The position numbers and the translations under genes are program-made. Of a stretch of DNA of 64,000 nt, positions 24,851 to 36,599 are shown piece by piece. Source of the stretch: Hyaloperonospora brassicae (lineage: Eukaryota > Oomycota > Peronosporomycetes > Peronosporales > Peronosporaceae); contig CANTFL010001482.1 of assembly GCA_947650285.1 (NCBI GenBank), positions 186,001 through 250,000 of the forward strand. Reading direction: 5' to 3'. Every line of letters begins with the position of its first letter. Position 1 is the first letter of the stretch. The notes under the pieces are model-generated. The model saw only the letters and a program-made list of their open reading frames with translations, searched no databases and was not told the DNA's origin.

Positions 24851-25282
24851 GGTCGACTTCGAAATTGACTTGCAAAAAGGACGCAGAGATAGTACTGGGA
24901 GATGTGTAACGTGTGGAGATCCATGCTATTCAAGCCTGATTGCAGTGGATATATCCGAAAAAAGCAAATGATTGTAATTTATGTATGGATCAAAAAAGAA
25001 GAAAACGATGAAAATGTATTGAGCGATATAATGAAGAGACTGACTGGATCGCTATGGACTACTTTGGAGAAAACTTACCGGACAGGTGGGCGATCAATGA
25101 CCCTGTGTGATTTCAATGCGGGATCGGAAATAGTTGCGCCAGGGTTCAGATAAACTCAAGTGGTCCAACGCGGGTGTCCGGTTGGATATGTTCTTGATTG
25201 GATAGTTGTAACCGGATAATATGGACGCATCTCGACTTGAGAAGAATGATGCATGAAGAAAAGATCCAGAAGCAAGTACAGA

Positions 25283-27520
25283 TCACAGTTTTCGTCGATC
25301 ATCCCCTGAAGGATGAAACGCAACAGCTTTTTCTACCGGGGTCTGGATCCTGATCGCCGCTTTTTGCGCTGCTAGTAAAGCTGCGCCAGCTCCGACTCGC
25401 GGTCGCGCTGCTCGATCGGCAGGTTTACGGCGTGGATCGCTTACCACAGATTCTTCCGGTGCCGGGTCTCGAAGTCGCAATGCATGGATGCCACCTCTGC
25501 AAAACAACTAGTTGCTTTAAAATAGACCGGTGTGACCTGGCTTTGATAGTGGTTTCAGGGCTGTTGCTGGTATAGCTTTAAACCTTGAGCCGAGGTGACC
25601 AGCCGTAAAATACACCTGAGGTCAGGCGAAGCAGCGTTGTATCAAGGGGGTATTGGTGCTGGGAAGATGTACGCTTTTGTCTGCGACAAATGCTTGAACA
25701 GGGTATCCACATCCAGCTCCGCCACGCAGGTCAAGCTGACACAACGGCCCGACCACGGGTGTATATCGTAATGGGTACAGGGTACCCGATCGCAGTATCC
25801 TAGAAACCGTTCAGCGCGTGGTACCCGTTTCGGGGCCAAACGGTCGTCTCCAGCTGGCAAAAGCAGGGCATTCTCGGCATTCCGCGCGTCGCTGTTCATG
25901 ATGATCGATACGTCGGAGTCACTTGACGCTTCGACAAATCGGTTCACCTTCGAGGCTGGACGCTTCGCAGGCGGTGCCAATCCACTCGAAGGTGGGGGCG
26001 ATACAGACTTGGGACTGGGAGAACCCGAAAACTGGGGCATGCGTTGATCCATAAAAAAAGGGAAGCACTCCTCGCCGATCCACGGCGCTGCAACGAATAA
26101 CGATATCCATACAAGGCAGCCAGTGTATCCTTTTCAGAAGAATCGACATGTCTGTGTATCGGAGGGAGGCGGATTGCTGGCCGGAAACTTCTGGGCCCGC
26201 CTACTTCCGGTTTGAAAGGCGCATTGATATTTACTAGCGGTGCCTTGAGTTGACATTTCCGTGCATATCCTTGCGTGGCTTTTGACTCGTCCAAGCGAGC
26301 TGATCTAGAAGATCGCGCAGAGACGCGGGTGGTTCATCAGACCCGAAGGTTTGGCAGATTTCGCTGGTCCAGTCGATCGCGGTGACTCATCGGCTGACTT
26401 GGCAAAATGGTCATCCAACGTTTTTGTTCCGAATCGCGTCATCTTCGCGGCGCGAGGACGCTTGATCGAGAGATTGGTACCCGTGGGCCTGGTTTCCTTG
26501 CCGGTTAACAGGGTAGCGGAATCCGTAGACGGGGCATTCAAAGAGAGGCGGAGAACCCAGAAGCTAATCAATTCAGGTAAGTCCGGATCACGTCGCGATC
26601 GCGAACGGCCGAAAGAAACTTCTGTTCCTAACCCAATGCTCTACTTGCTCATACGATCTACCTCGGCGTCCCGGTCCACATGGGCCGGTCTCAATCGCTG
26701 CAGATCCGTCTCTATGCGCTCCTGTGCGTGGTGGAGGTCTTGATAAGTCTTCGACATGTCGTCCAACGCCACTCTGGCCATTCAAAGTTTCTTCTTAACT
26801 TTGTTGAAGGTTATCTTGAAATTTAATTGATTTGGCCGTTGCCTCTTGGTAACTGCCGCCCGAATTCCATTCCGCACCAGCTAGGCGCAATGTCAATGTC
26901 TCCACTTGCTGTTAGGCAATAGACTATTTACGAGTTTGCCGATCCGTCGCGCGTTCCAAGTTCGCTTTGGCCTTTAGAAAAGCTGCCTTAAGCTTTCTAA
27001 CTACGTGATCTTGACCCAAAAGCCGTGATAGCATCGTCTGGAACTCTTCCAACCTCTCGATCAAGTCTTGGCGGTCCGTCTAGAGGTCCATAAAACGCTC
27101 TAGGACATAGGTCGCCGAGCGCGGGGAGATCTCGACGTACGATCGCCCCTCCGTTTGTCATCGTTTGATCTGCAGTTCTAGTCCCTATATTCTTCCTCCA
27201 AAGAGTGGTAGCTTGCAACCTTCGCGTCCTGAAGATCCACTTGATCGTGGAGTACCGCGATCTCCGGAGTCAACGTATCGCGATACACCAAGAATGCAGC
27301 GCCCACCCTAGACGAAGGCGACACGGCATACCTTCCGCCAGTCGAAACCGGCAGTTGAGAGGATTGCGAATTCGGGTATCAGCCTCCGAGCTGGAAGGTG
27401 CGGACGATGAATTATCCCCAGGCGTTGTAAGTGCACAGCCGATCAACACTGTATGTCGACCGCCGATTCAAAAGGCCGATTGTGGAGAAGCGCAGAAGAA
27501 TAATGAATGAAATTGTGGAT
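25283..27520 (-). pseudogene. Antisense ORF of family A: broken coiled-coil protein with a Cys/His cluster
   Basis: On the strand opposite to pol, between the chromodomain and the 3' LTR, the sequence keeps coding character over 2.2 kb. Reading right to left: a long helical, charged region (PEIAVLHDQVDLQDAKVASY near 27,230-27,290; DLIERLEEFQTMLSRLLGQD near 27,020-27,080; MSKTYQDLHHAQERIETDL near 26,700-26,760); basic and proline-rich linkers (26,000-26,570); a Ser/Asp-rich patch; a Cys/His cluster, YCDRVPCTHYDIHPWSGRC followed by VSLTC (about 25,725-25,800); and a C-terminal charged helix near 25,350-25,500. The longest open piece is 25,642-26,052. Stops and frameshifts interrupt it. Function is unknown. 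The younger family B element has an antisense ORF in the same position. Confidence 0.6.
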
Positions 27521-27831
27521 CACGCCTACCGTATTAAGTGCGAGATCAATTTGATTGATGGAGTGCGCCCGGAGATAGGTCCGTCGGCACGAAGGATGAG
27601 ATCAAACGACTGAGTGACAGAAAACGACTGTGGAAATTATGTGGATTGATCTACCTAACGGTCAAGAAGGAGTATTGTCGATGATCAATAATTGGCCGAT
27701 CACGACTTGCGATTAAGGGCTTAAATTACCAACTTAGAAGGCCAGATTCACTCAAGGGGTAAACATCAAATGGAGCACTGGATCGCTAACGACAATGGAA
27801 TAAAGATGAATATGGAATCAGTCTGGAGGAG

Positions 27832-28875
27832 TGGATCGCCAAGATCATCAAACTTGCGAGGTCTCAGAAGTGACCGCGATCCGACGGTGGATGCCCGATC
27901 AGAGACCCGAAAGATTGATCACGATCCATCCTGGGTATGTAAAGCTTATTTGTGTAGACCCATAATGGGGGGGTCACATACCGCGATCCACTACCCCGCG
28001 ATCCACTGCACAGCGATCCACTGCACAGCGATCCACTACACCGCGATCTGTCCTGGTTATTTACCGCTGGGTGGTTGGATAAAATGGCGTGGACACATAA
28101 TTGGTGTGGATCACATACCGCGATCCACTGCACCGCGATCCACTGCACCGCGATCCACTGAACTGCGATCCACTGCACCTCGATTCAATACACCGCGATT
28201 TACTACGGAGTGTTTGCTGTGAACCACATGATGCAAGAGGTGAATAACATAGACAGGCGATACGCAACAGAGATCTAGAGAACAGATACGAATAGTCACA
28301 GGATTCGGATTTGGTTGGTTGACAATAAACAAAATTGAATTTGCAACTAAAGACACCCTTCGACTTCTTTCGGGCAGGAAACTTGGCCTCCCGTTGAATA
28401 TAGAGTCACCCGCGTCTTTACAAACCTCGCCTTTAGATTGTTTGGCCAGGCGGAACATCAGTTCTTACCTCCCTCCAACTGCGATTGGACGCAGGGAACC
28501 TTTCGGTTCAGATTTAAGATCGCGAGATGGCTCAAGTGGTCAGAAGGCTCGCGGATCAAGCACCGTCTTTGGATACAGGCGACTCTGGGAGAGCGCCCAA
28601 GTGTAATTACATTCAATTGACGAATTTCCACTCGATCCACCCCACGTTTGACCGGGTGAAGAATTCCCAGTTGATCAACCCCTATCCCCAGAACGGTAGG
28701 GTTCATTTTTAACTCAAGTCCACCAAGAAGAGCTCATCCCGCCCCACCGACGGGTACACAAGGTAATAAAGAAGACACAACGCACGAAATCAGAATACTC
28801 CCTCCGTTAGTCGGCATTCCAGGGTTCAGTGGAGAGTCGGAGTCACAAGGAATTTGTAACCACCACTCCACCACA
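27832..28875 (+). mobile_element. 3' LTR of family A (left end approximate)
   Basis: The sequence from about 28,256 to 28,875 aligns with satellite units and with the inverted LTR at 19,630-20,077, ending at CACCACTCCACCACA. The right end is well placed because the three relatives diverge just after CCACCAC. The left end is uncertain; TG at 27,832, following the purine-rich GGAGGAG, is one candidate. The LTR contains GATC-bearing tandem repeats in the place where the satellite units carry their minisatellite. No target duplication could be identified. Confidence 0.65.
27981..28205 (+). repeat. 15-bp tandem repeats in two blocks inside the family A LTR
   Basis: Two blocks, 27,981-28,051 and 28,118-28,205, consist of degenerate copies of GCGATCCACTGCACC (period 15). 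Both are introduced by CACATACCGCGATCCAC and lie 137 bp apart, so a segment of about 137 bp including its block has been duplicated in tandem. Both strands give low-complexity ORFs here which are artefacts of the repeat. Confidence 0.85.
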
Positions 28876-28899
28876 TAAGTGCATTCCTTTTATAATCAT

Positions 28900-29232
28900 T
28901 ATCAAGAGTATCAAAATATATGAATGCAGTCTCTGCGGTAGTTGGAAAACGTTGCCGACATATGTTTTGTATACCTGCTTCTTTGCAGTCACTTAACCGA
29001 CGGTAGGGCAAGAAAAAATCATCACCACTTTCAACTGCAATACATTTCCGCTGAGTAGAACTCTGCGATTGTATCCCATCGATTGATGCCCAAGAGCACC
29101 AACGAGACGCCCGAGGACATGTTGGACAGATAAATTATGTTCCTTTGCTACTGGTAGCACATCTAGATGGTGAAGGATTAACTGCTGTACGTAAAGGTTT
29201 CCCTCTTCATATTTTTGGTGTTTGCGCTTCAT
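28900..29232 (-). pseudogene. Unidentified coding trace in the 2.26-kb repeat (copy 1)
   Basis: Minus-strand frames give MKRKHQKYEEGNLYVQQL at the right end and LPYRRLSDCKEAGIQNICRQ at the left end, in different frames; the second copy at 60,284-60,614 reads almost the same. I recognise no family. Conservation between the copies reflects recent duplication and does not by itself show that it is coding. It may be a gene fragment carried by the repeat. Confidence 0.3.
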
Positions 29233-30672
29233 TTTTTATTCAATTGACTTGGGTGGTATACGCATTATTTGTTATCAAGGAGGCTGCATTAATTACCAGT
29301 GCATAGCGAATGATTGAAGCTGATGTAAGTGATGTTCTGATTGTAGAGGTATGTGTGATAATAAGAGTCTTTTTATGCAAGCGAGATCAGTACTAGTGTG
29401 TACATTTCCAGTAATTAGATAAGTCAATCCAAATATTATATAGAGGAGGGCGAGTAACGAATAGCGGCTCCCTATAGAAATTATAACAATATAGTGGTAT
29501 AACGCCTCCAAAGTAGAATACCGAGATACCATATTCATATGACTGATTTTGGTGACCTGTACATCAAAGCCTCGCAATAATCTTTGGCACGCATGGTGAA
29601 TTATATATAGGCATTAATGATTGACCAGGAGACCCGGCGGGTTGGCGCGCATCAGGAAGAAAATAACCATATCATAAGGTACGTTTACTTGTTTGCTTAA
29701 TATGACCACATCGCGTGTCCCTCGCTCAATGGTACATGTCATCGGTGACGACTATACATAGTTCGGAGTCGTCAATACTACCTGCCATATTGATCACTGG
29801 CGTCTTGCAAGATAGCTGTGTTACATTATCTTGGTAAACTTTTTGTATATGCATAATCGGCATCGTTCACTCGTTAACTGCTTATTCTTCCCACTTCGTG
29901 CCGTTCCTCATTTAAAATAAGGGCACCAAATTAGTTACCGATTTATCTAGATGAGATGCGTACATCCATCGGAGATTTTTTCAGATTTTTTCTGATCTTA
30001 TTTGGCTTCCATGAGAAGCGGTATATCTCATTCCTCTCGGTCAGGTTGCTCGTCTTTGCGGCCTTTAAATGATCATTGGATCTTTCGCTAGAAAGTATTT
30101 TGCTTGCGGCAAATTTTGGAACCCACTACTTGGCCGATGTTATGACTTTTTTAATCGGGCTTGCCCCCCCCAACTAACCTCGAATCGTCTCTTTGTATGG
30201 CTGATTGTAGTCACTCTTTTGTTATTTCTCCGGTGCAAGTTATTGTGGAGAGTTCAAGATAGAATGACCCGGCTGTGATTAATAGTACTCGCGTCCTAGA
30301 CGAAGTTATCGACCGTGTCTTACAGAAGCTGCAAGAACACAGCTTACTATATCGATCTTTGATGTGACGCACGCCTCTGCATTCATTTGAACTCCGGCGT
30401 ATTGAAAAGAGCTATATCACGGCAGTTATTCTACCACAGCAATTTTGCCCTATCGCATGTGCTTATTATCTTGAAAACCGAGTTCTGTCCATTTCGGATT
30501 TTTATTAAATACCGTCAATTATCTTCCAAATGAGCTTCTACCTCCCTCCTACATGTATTTGCGGTCGTCTCTAACATTAAGCTACAGCATTTTACTTCTC
30601 GGAACTCACATTATGTTTACATTTTCACACACTATAGCTCTAAGGCTTTACAATTAGTTTGTATTCGCCTAA

Positions 30673-31136
30673 TGTAACGAGGCACGCTCTTAGCAGATGA
30701 CTGGCAAGACCCTGTTATAACATTGCACAATGCTGCGTACTTGACGTCACGCGCACGTGGCGTGCGGAAGCGCGACGGAGTGAACATAACTCATAAGATC
30801 TGTTTAAGGGAAATGTAAAACTGGGTTTGATGTAGTTATGTTTCAATAAAAAGAACCATCTTTGTCTTGATCCGACTATATTAAACTACATTTCTCCTAT
30901 GTGGGTTTCTTGCTCGCCACCCATTGCGCGCGTCCAGCAACACTTGGTGGATATATTGGTTCTTGTAGCGTCGATATCAACCAATAAGTAAAGAACCCAA
31001 GAACGTTACCCTCGGTGGTATTATTCCGCCAACATCACCTCTTCTCGAGTAATGTTGATTAAAATACATTAAAATAAATCATATTTAAAAATGAAACATT
31101 TGTATCAAATCTATGTAACGGGCTCACCCCTTTACA
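30673..31136 (-). mobile_element. 464-bp LTR, 3' LTR of the older family B element
   Basis: On the minus strand it starts TGTAAAGGGGTGAGCCCG and ends TGCCTCGTTACA, so its ends are short inverted repeats of the type seen in all family B LTRs. It is preceded on that strand by AATAAGAGGGGA (31,148-31,137), a good polypurine tract, and upstream of that lies the older element's internal region. The LTR core box GACGCGCGCAATG is at 30,922-30,934 (reverse strand). The same LTR, also 464 bp, is at 62,055-62,518. Confidence 0.85.
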
Positions 31137-31148
31137 TCCCCTCTTATT
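31137..31148 (-). other. Polypurine tract of the older family B element
   Basis: The minus strand reads AATAAGAGGGGA directly before the LTR start TGTAAAGGGG. Its position between the antisense-ORF region and the LTR fits the plus-strand primer of a gypsy element. Confidence 0.75.
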
Positions 31149-31259
31149 GACAGTAACTGTAGTGAGTAATAGGATTGATTATTGAAGCGTGAACACCGTC
31201 TTGTCACTATGGGGAAAGGAAACACTTGTTGTTTTCTTTCTCATACGGATTTTTCAGAG

Positions 31260-33000
31260 CATGACTAGTTCGTCGATGCGCTGCGCGAACAAGGCCGCCT
31301 ATGAAGCGGATTCACGGATTCGGGCAGTTGGCGATCAATCTACCCACGAAATGGTAGCAGGCGTTTTTTCTTCTACTGCTACTGATAAGCAGCCTGCAAC
31401 ACCCGAATTATCAGGTGCACGCGGTCGTCCGAAGCTTCTGCCGCGGACGGTATCCCGTCGAATATTGACTCCGAAATATAGGTTGTCAATTCGGGCGATT
31501 CGGACCCTCATCCGATTCGAAGTTGCCCGCAAAGTCCGGCCATTTAGTTGTGGGTGCGGGCATGACGACAGCTGTGCCTTATATCAGCCTCGACAAGACT
31601 CTGAGCCATGAGATATGCGGCTCATCCAACGGGTCTGAGTACTCGACGCGTGGACAGAGCCGATCTCGCTCGCATTCATATGATGCTTGTGTGTAACACG
31701 AGGACATTTGTCGGCGTGATGAAATCGTTGACCCTTCAAGAAGTCATTAAGGCAGTGGCAACTTCAGTGATGGTGGCGGTCGCAGTGACATCATTTATGT
31801 CGGCACTGCGCAAGAAGAGCAATATCGTAACGTGTTACGATCTGTTTCAGAGAGCAAACCATGGATTCCTGTTCAACACAATCTAAAGCAGGTGTATGGT
31901 TATGCCACTAGGAGTTGTCGGATTCCGCTCTTCGATTCGTCAAGACCCGATGGTGTTGATGTCAATGCGAGTGACTAATACACCGAACAGTAGTATTAAA
32001 TTGATGTCTTTTCTGACATCAATGGTATTACGGCAACCGCAACCAAGATGTAGTTCGTCAATGCAGGCGTAGTATACTTTCATCGGCAAGAATAAAAATG
32101 CTGGCCGTGACGCTTAGTTAAACAAACTTATTGCAGCTCGCAATCAGTTTCAATAGAAGTCTTTAGCTGGGGCCCCATATAAAGTGCACCGATTATCTCA
32201 AGAAGCCGGTTCACCATGCCTCTCGTGGAGAGAGCAATGTCAGAGTTGTGTTGACAACTCTGTTTGCTCCCCTAGGGTGACTTTCACCTTATTCAGCCCT
32301 ACTAGAGGGCTCGCATCTCGGGTGACATGCACAAAGGGATTAAAATTTGCTATCCCTATACGAACGCGACGGCTGCTCGTACAAAGATGGCCCTCCATCT
32401 ACACAGGTCGCGTTTTGTCGTACTGCTCGACAATACAGTAAACATCCAACTTCAGTTGAGAGTGGGACTTACAGTCGTTCCACGAGGGTAAATACCCCTG
32501 TCACTGGACAAGGGAAGTTGTCCTTGTTCCTGAATCGTCACGGTCGTTCAAGAAACGCTCCAAAAGACAGCTTTGACCACCGTGTGAGTCCATCAAAGTG
32601 TGTGGTGGAGGAGGAAACCCCTCTTCAAGTCGTTCGACTCACCATCTCGACCAAAACGAGATGAATCACGCAATCGCCGATTTGCGCTAGGCTTTAAAGC
32701 ACGAGAGGGACAGAAGATTTGCTATGAACGAGTATGTGCGGAAAAATCACAAAGATCGGATGCCGATCGTGCGAAGGATCGTGCTGAGTACGCCCTCGCA
32801 CATCTTCAGGTCGAGCGGGATGTCTGTTCCGTCGATGAAGATCTGGATACAGCTTGCAGGGAGGTCTATCAGTTGAGTGAACAGGTCACTTCACTAAACG
32901 ACCAGTGTGATCGCCTGGAGCGCGAGCGCAAAAATCTGATGGACATTCTTGAGCGTGGGGCTATCTTTATCGTCGGAAGAGGCCTCGTACTGACATTACG
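31260..33000 (+). pseudogene. Antisense ORF of the older family B element (decayed)
   Basis: This plus-strand sequence is antisense to the element and corresponds to the antisense ORF of the younger copy (45,666-44,057, minus). Matching pieces are VNSGDSDPHP near 31,488-31,518 (younger: IYSGESDVSD), CRIPLFDSSRPDG near 31,918-31,956 (younger: HRIPLFDATVLHG), the cysteine motif SPCLSWREQCQSC near 32,210-32,250 (younger: IPCLTWGDPCSSC) and the coiled coil ERERKNLMDILERG near 32,919-32,960 (younger: ERERKNLMDVLERG). Many stops and shifts separate them. Function unknown. Confidence 0.7.
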
Positions 33001-33286
33001 GGTGGGGACGCCCCACACAAATTGTAGGATTCGTACGCATCCTACGTGGCAGCTCGATTGTGTATGCGTTGCCTTGCCGGCCCATCACACGAAAGGGGCT
33101 GATGTACTTGGGCAGTAGTTTGCTGCTGTCCACATTAGTTACTACATGTCTAGGTATGTTTACCGTAGATAGTAGGACAAAGTTGCCTTCAATAAATTGT
33201 AGAACATATACTTTTCCATTCCTGTCAGCATTCCGTTTGTGCCGGTCCACCGCGTGAGCGATGTAATTCTGCACGAAACGGACCAC
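32390..33286 (-). pseudogene. Older family B pol C-terminus: GPY/F module and chromodomain
   Basis: At 33,286-32,996 the minus strand reads MVRFVQNYIAHAVDRHKRNA and then VVTNVDSSKLLPKYISPFRV and YTIELPRRMRTNPTICVGR, the module that follows chromoviral integrases. A decayed chromodomain follows at about 32,560-32,390 (FLNDRDDSGTRTTSLVQ, QGYLPSWND, IVEQYDKTRP) with an in-frame stop. The interval between the two is antisense to the coiled-coil part of the plus-strand ORF. Confidence 0.75.
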
Positions 33287-33399
33287 TGCTTTTAGAGCTA
33301 TCAGAAATCTCTCTGCTGACTCGGCCTTGTTGCGTTCAGTCCGCCTTGTTCGAACTTCAGAAAGAGTCCTTTCCTCTTTCTATTAATCATCGAGGGTGT

Positions 33400-34560
33400 C
33401 ATCCTCGCTGAAATAGTCGTTGGAGATGCTTAAAATACCAGCATCGTAATCCCCAATTGACCCAATAATAGCGCCATTGCTATATTTGAGATATTATTCT
33501 TCTTCAATGTCAACCTGATCGACATCGGCATCATACGTGACGACGTTTGCATAGACACTTGCTGAGCAAGATACAGCATTGTTTTTGCTCGATCGAGTCC
33601 TACTCGTCTCTTATGCAAAATTTACACTTTCAAAGTGAGGAAAGACGTAGATGGCGTAAGCCATTCACGAAGAATGGTGTGTGCTGGGGTAGAGTATGCA
33701 TCGAATGATTAATGGAAAATTTCACTATAGGTAGAAATCCGACTTAATTCGAGAACGAGTGAACATGTCCTGAAAGAGATTCTTCCAGGACACGGTCTGC
33801 ACGTTCCGTCTGACAATCTGTTTTAGGATGGTCAGAAGTGGACATATTCAAACGCGTTCCTAGCAACCGGAATACAAATTTACAAAACTCCACCGTGAAT
33901 CGAGGATCACGGTCGAATACGAGTCCACGGGTTAACCCGTGGTGTCGTAATAGCGTTTCGATAAAGACAAGAGTACATCTTTATGCCGTGATCTTCTCGA
34001 ATAATGAAGCAATATGCACCATCTTGCTGAATCGGTCAACGAATACAAGAATACCATTGTTTTTTTGGTCGTCTTCGAGTAAACGATAACGAAGTCCATT
34101 GGATCGGACCTCTAGCACATTTCCGGGATAGACAGAGGCTCTATAGTGCATTGGAAGAAGGACTAGGCTTCACCCGCTGACATTCCTCGCAAGCACGAAT
34201 GTAATTGCGTAAAAATTATATTGGCGGGGCTAATAAAAGTCACGACAACTGTAAGCTAAGTCTTTTCCCGACCACGATGACCACCTGTTGGGTCATCATT
34301 AAACTTATACAAGATGCGCAAGCGCAAATTGCTATGAGCGGGGACGACGACACGAGGCGTGTCGCCGGTAACGGCCGAATAGTACAAAAAACCCGTTTCG
34401 GGCAGTGTACCGATCCTCTTCGAATCTGTGCATAGCCGGTAAATCTTTCAGGAATTTGACAGATGGATTCGCCACATGATTTATCAAGCGCAGAAGATCC
34501 TTATCTTCTGCGTAATGCTTTCTCACGTCGTCAAGTAAATATGACGACGGAGTGAGATCG
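33400..34560 (-). pseudogene. Older family B integrase remnant
   Basis: Minus-strand pieces correspond to the younger integrase at 42,540-43,750: RKHYAEDKDLLRLINHVANP near 34,460-34,526, the HHCC region near 34,220-34,330, and core segments near 33,680-34,120 (for example the stretch opposite AATACCATTGTTTTTTTGG, which matches NNGILVFVDRF). An acidic region between core and GPY/F is conserved at 33,390-33,560 (YDADVDQVDIEEE). Multiple stops and frameshifts are present. Confidence 0.7.
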
Positions 34561-34580
34561 TAAGTGTCGCAATAGTGAGC

Positions 34581-36290
34581 CTATCCCCAATGTTTGATTC
34601 GCGCGCCCGGCTCGAAATGGGGCCGGCGCAAAATCGCATTAGCGCCGACATTCAGGCTTCCTGGTTTATACGCCAGGGAGAAGTTGTACTCCGCAAAAAA
34701 AGACAGTAGCCTCGCCATTTTTTGTGAAAGGCGTGGGCTGTTTTCGGCCGTACGTAGTGACGTATGGTCCATACATACGATGAATGGTCTATCGCCCAAA
34801 ATATATATATGAAGCTTAACCAGTGCGTATTTTACTGCAAGAAGTTCCTTGTCATGCACTGAATAATTACGCTTAGCTTCTTGTAGCTGACGATGTAAAC
34901 AGAAAACGCTAGGCTCCGAGCCAGCTGAAATCAATTGCATCAACGCACGGACGATTGCAAAATCGCTGACGTCACAGACCACATGAAATGGTATGTCATG
35001 ATCTGCAATCGCCAGTATGAGCGATGGTATCGAGCTCTGCTTAATACATTCAAAGGCACGAGGACAGTCAGCGTTCCATGACCACTTCACATTTTTCTTA
35101 AGTAAACAAGAAAAATGCACAGTCATCTCAGCGGAGTTGCTCTAGTACTTGTGCAAGTACTCTACTAGCCTAAAAAATTCCAGTCCTTTAACATCGACTG
35201 TCACTACTCAGTCTGTAATCGCTTTGATCTTTTCGGGATCAGATCGTGCGTAAATATTGACTCCGATGTACCCAAGAGGTAGTATTACGCTAGCCGCGAA
35301 TATACACTTCTTGAGGTCGGCGTACAACTAATGCTTGCGCGTGATTTCAAGAAGCTAACGAACGTGTATTATGTGAATTAAAACGTCTATCTTTCACCCA
35401 TAGCCCGGCTATGGACGGACACATTGTCGAAGTAACTCGGCGCAAAATCCCGCACTGCGCATAACAGATATGTTACATCGTTGTTGAATGTTGCAGGGGC
35501 ATTGCTCAGACCGTGTGGTATCACTAAGTACTCTCCAAGTATGCCTTAGGTAGTTCTCACTGCTGTACACGGGATATCCCATATACGCATGATGATGTGA
35601 TATGAGCCATCGATAAGATGTATGGACGAGCAGATGGTCACTTAGACATACTATCTATGATTACGTCCTTTCTCGTCATCGGCGTCTGAGTTGGTACCGT
35701 TGCAGCATTCAACTTGTTGAAAGCGTGCACTATCCGCCATACTCCTGTGGCCTTTCGCACACAGAAGGTCGGAGAGCTGTGAGGGGATGTTGATTCCCTC
35801 ACATGGCCCGCTGCTAAGCGATCGGCAAAGAACTTGTCGATCGCTATCACTTGTTCACGAGGCAGTGTCCACTGCTTCATGATACAGTACTTCGAGCCCG
35901 GTTTGAGCTCGATCTCGTGTCGAGTGCCTTTGTCCTTAGGCAACTCGCAAGGTACGTATTCAAGGAATACATCCTTGAATTCAATCAAATCTTTATACAA
36001 AGGATTTGCCTGAAGTGACTCCCAGGATTGAGACGTGTATCGCTCAATCCGAGTCTTCTCATCGAGGACACTTTCGTCCATCGATGATCTGCTGAGAACC
36101 CGTTCGTTCTCAGCAAATACTGTCGCCGACCGAATATCGACCACATACTCATCCTCTGTGACGAGTATGCAGATCTGCTTGACTTTGCCACTACGCAGAT
36201 CACGCAAGAACTGTTTCGGTTCTAGCGTTGGCAACCGAGTTATCTCCGAAGTTAACTTCGGAGGCACAATCAGATCAAGCGTATAAGCGC
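34581..36290 (-). pseudogene. Older family B reverse transcriptase and RNase H
   Basis: The N-terminal RT part is open for 209 codons (36,267-35,638) and is closely similar to residues 31-240 of the younger ORF: LPTLEPKQFLRDLRSGKVKQ, ELKPGSKYCIMKQWTLPRE and SPTFCVRKATGVWRIVHAFN. From 35,637 to 35,130 the palm region is broken by shifts. RNase H is open at 35,126-34,581 with HVVCDVSDFAIVRALMQ, YSVHDKELLAVKYAL and VCMDHTSLRTA. The final catalytic region reads GANAILRR where the younger copy has VADALSRR, losing an acidic residue. Confidence 0.85.
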
Positions 36291-36599
36291 CTGTGCTTCA
36301 TCCATCATTGACCAAGACTTAAACGTCTCATTCACGTCCTAAGAACTCGTTTCCGCAGGAGGCTGAAGGCTTGTCCGCTCATGTTACTGAGAGCCTAATC
36401 TCTCGGTAACTCTTGAGGAATTCTTTCCTGAAGTACGCAAAGATTAACCACCTCGACGTCCTCTAAATGTAATTGCACTGCCAGAGCCAGGTCCTCTACG
36501 GTCGACTAACCATTTGGCCTAGAATAACTATGTTATCGCCAACGGGTAGCCGGTTTATTTTTCCATATATGCTGCCCGCTAGGCATGCATACATATCCC

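Larger units (their letters stand above)
18226..28875 (+). mobile_element. Degenerate Ty3/gypsy element, family A (dual RNase H, chromodomain), 5' part inverted
   Basis: The order of domains is LTR remnant-gag-protease on the minus strand (20,077 to 18,226), then on the plus strand the protease-RT connector, RT, RNase H, a second RNase H, integrase and chromodomain (20,081-24,850), then a minus-strand ORF (27,520-25,283) and a plus-strand LTR (to 28,875). Undoing the inversion of 18,226-20,080 restores a conventional element read left to right. Coding parts are broken by many stops and frameshifts, and key RT and integrase residues are lost. The presence of two different RNase H domains is, from my knowledge of the group, a feature of one oomycete gypsy lineage. 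A gypsy element with inversion is my inference from reading both strands; separate fragments lying side by side is the alternative. Confidence 0.8.
28877..31136. repeat. 2.26-kb dispersed repeat, copy 1
   Basis: This segment is almost identical, in the same orientation, to 60,261-62,518 (a few percent difference, including 1-2 bp indels). The left limit is near AGTGCATTCC (28,878), directly after the family A LTR. The right limit is the end of an LTR at 31,136. Besides that LTR (30,673-31,136) it holds AT-rich sequence and a minus-strand coding trace at 28,900-29,232. From 29,233 to 30,672 no gene or motif was recognised. Confidence 0.93.

Noticed and set aside
27864..28178. Low-complexity ORFs with runs of QWIAV or CSGSR
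   Set aside because: These are translations of the 15-bp tandem repeats in the LTR, not genes.
27981..28205. CRISPR-like look of the short repeats
   Set aside because: The repeats are contiguous without unique spacers and the sequence is eukaryotic.
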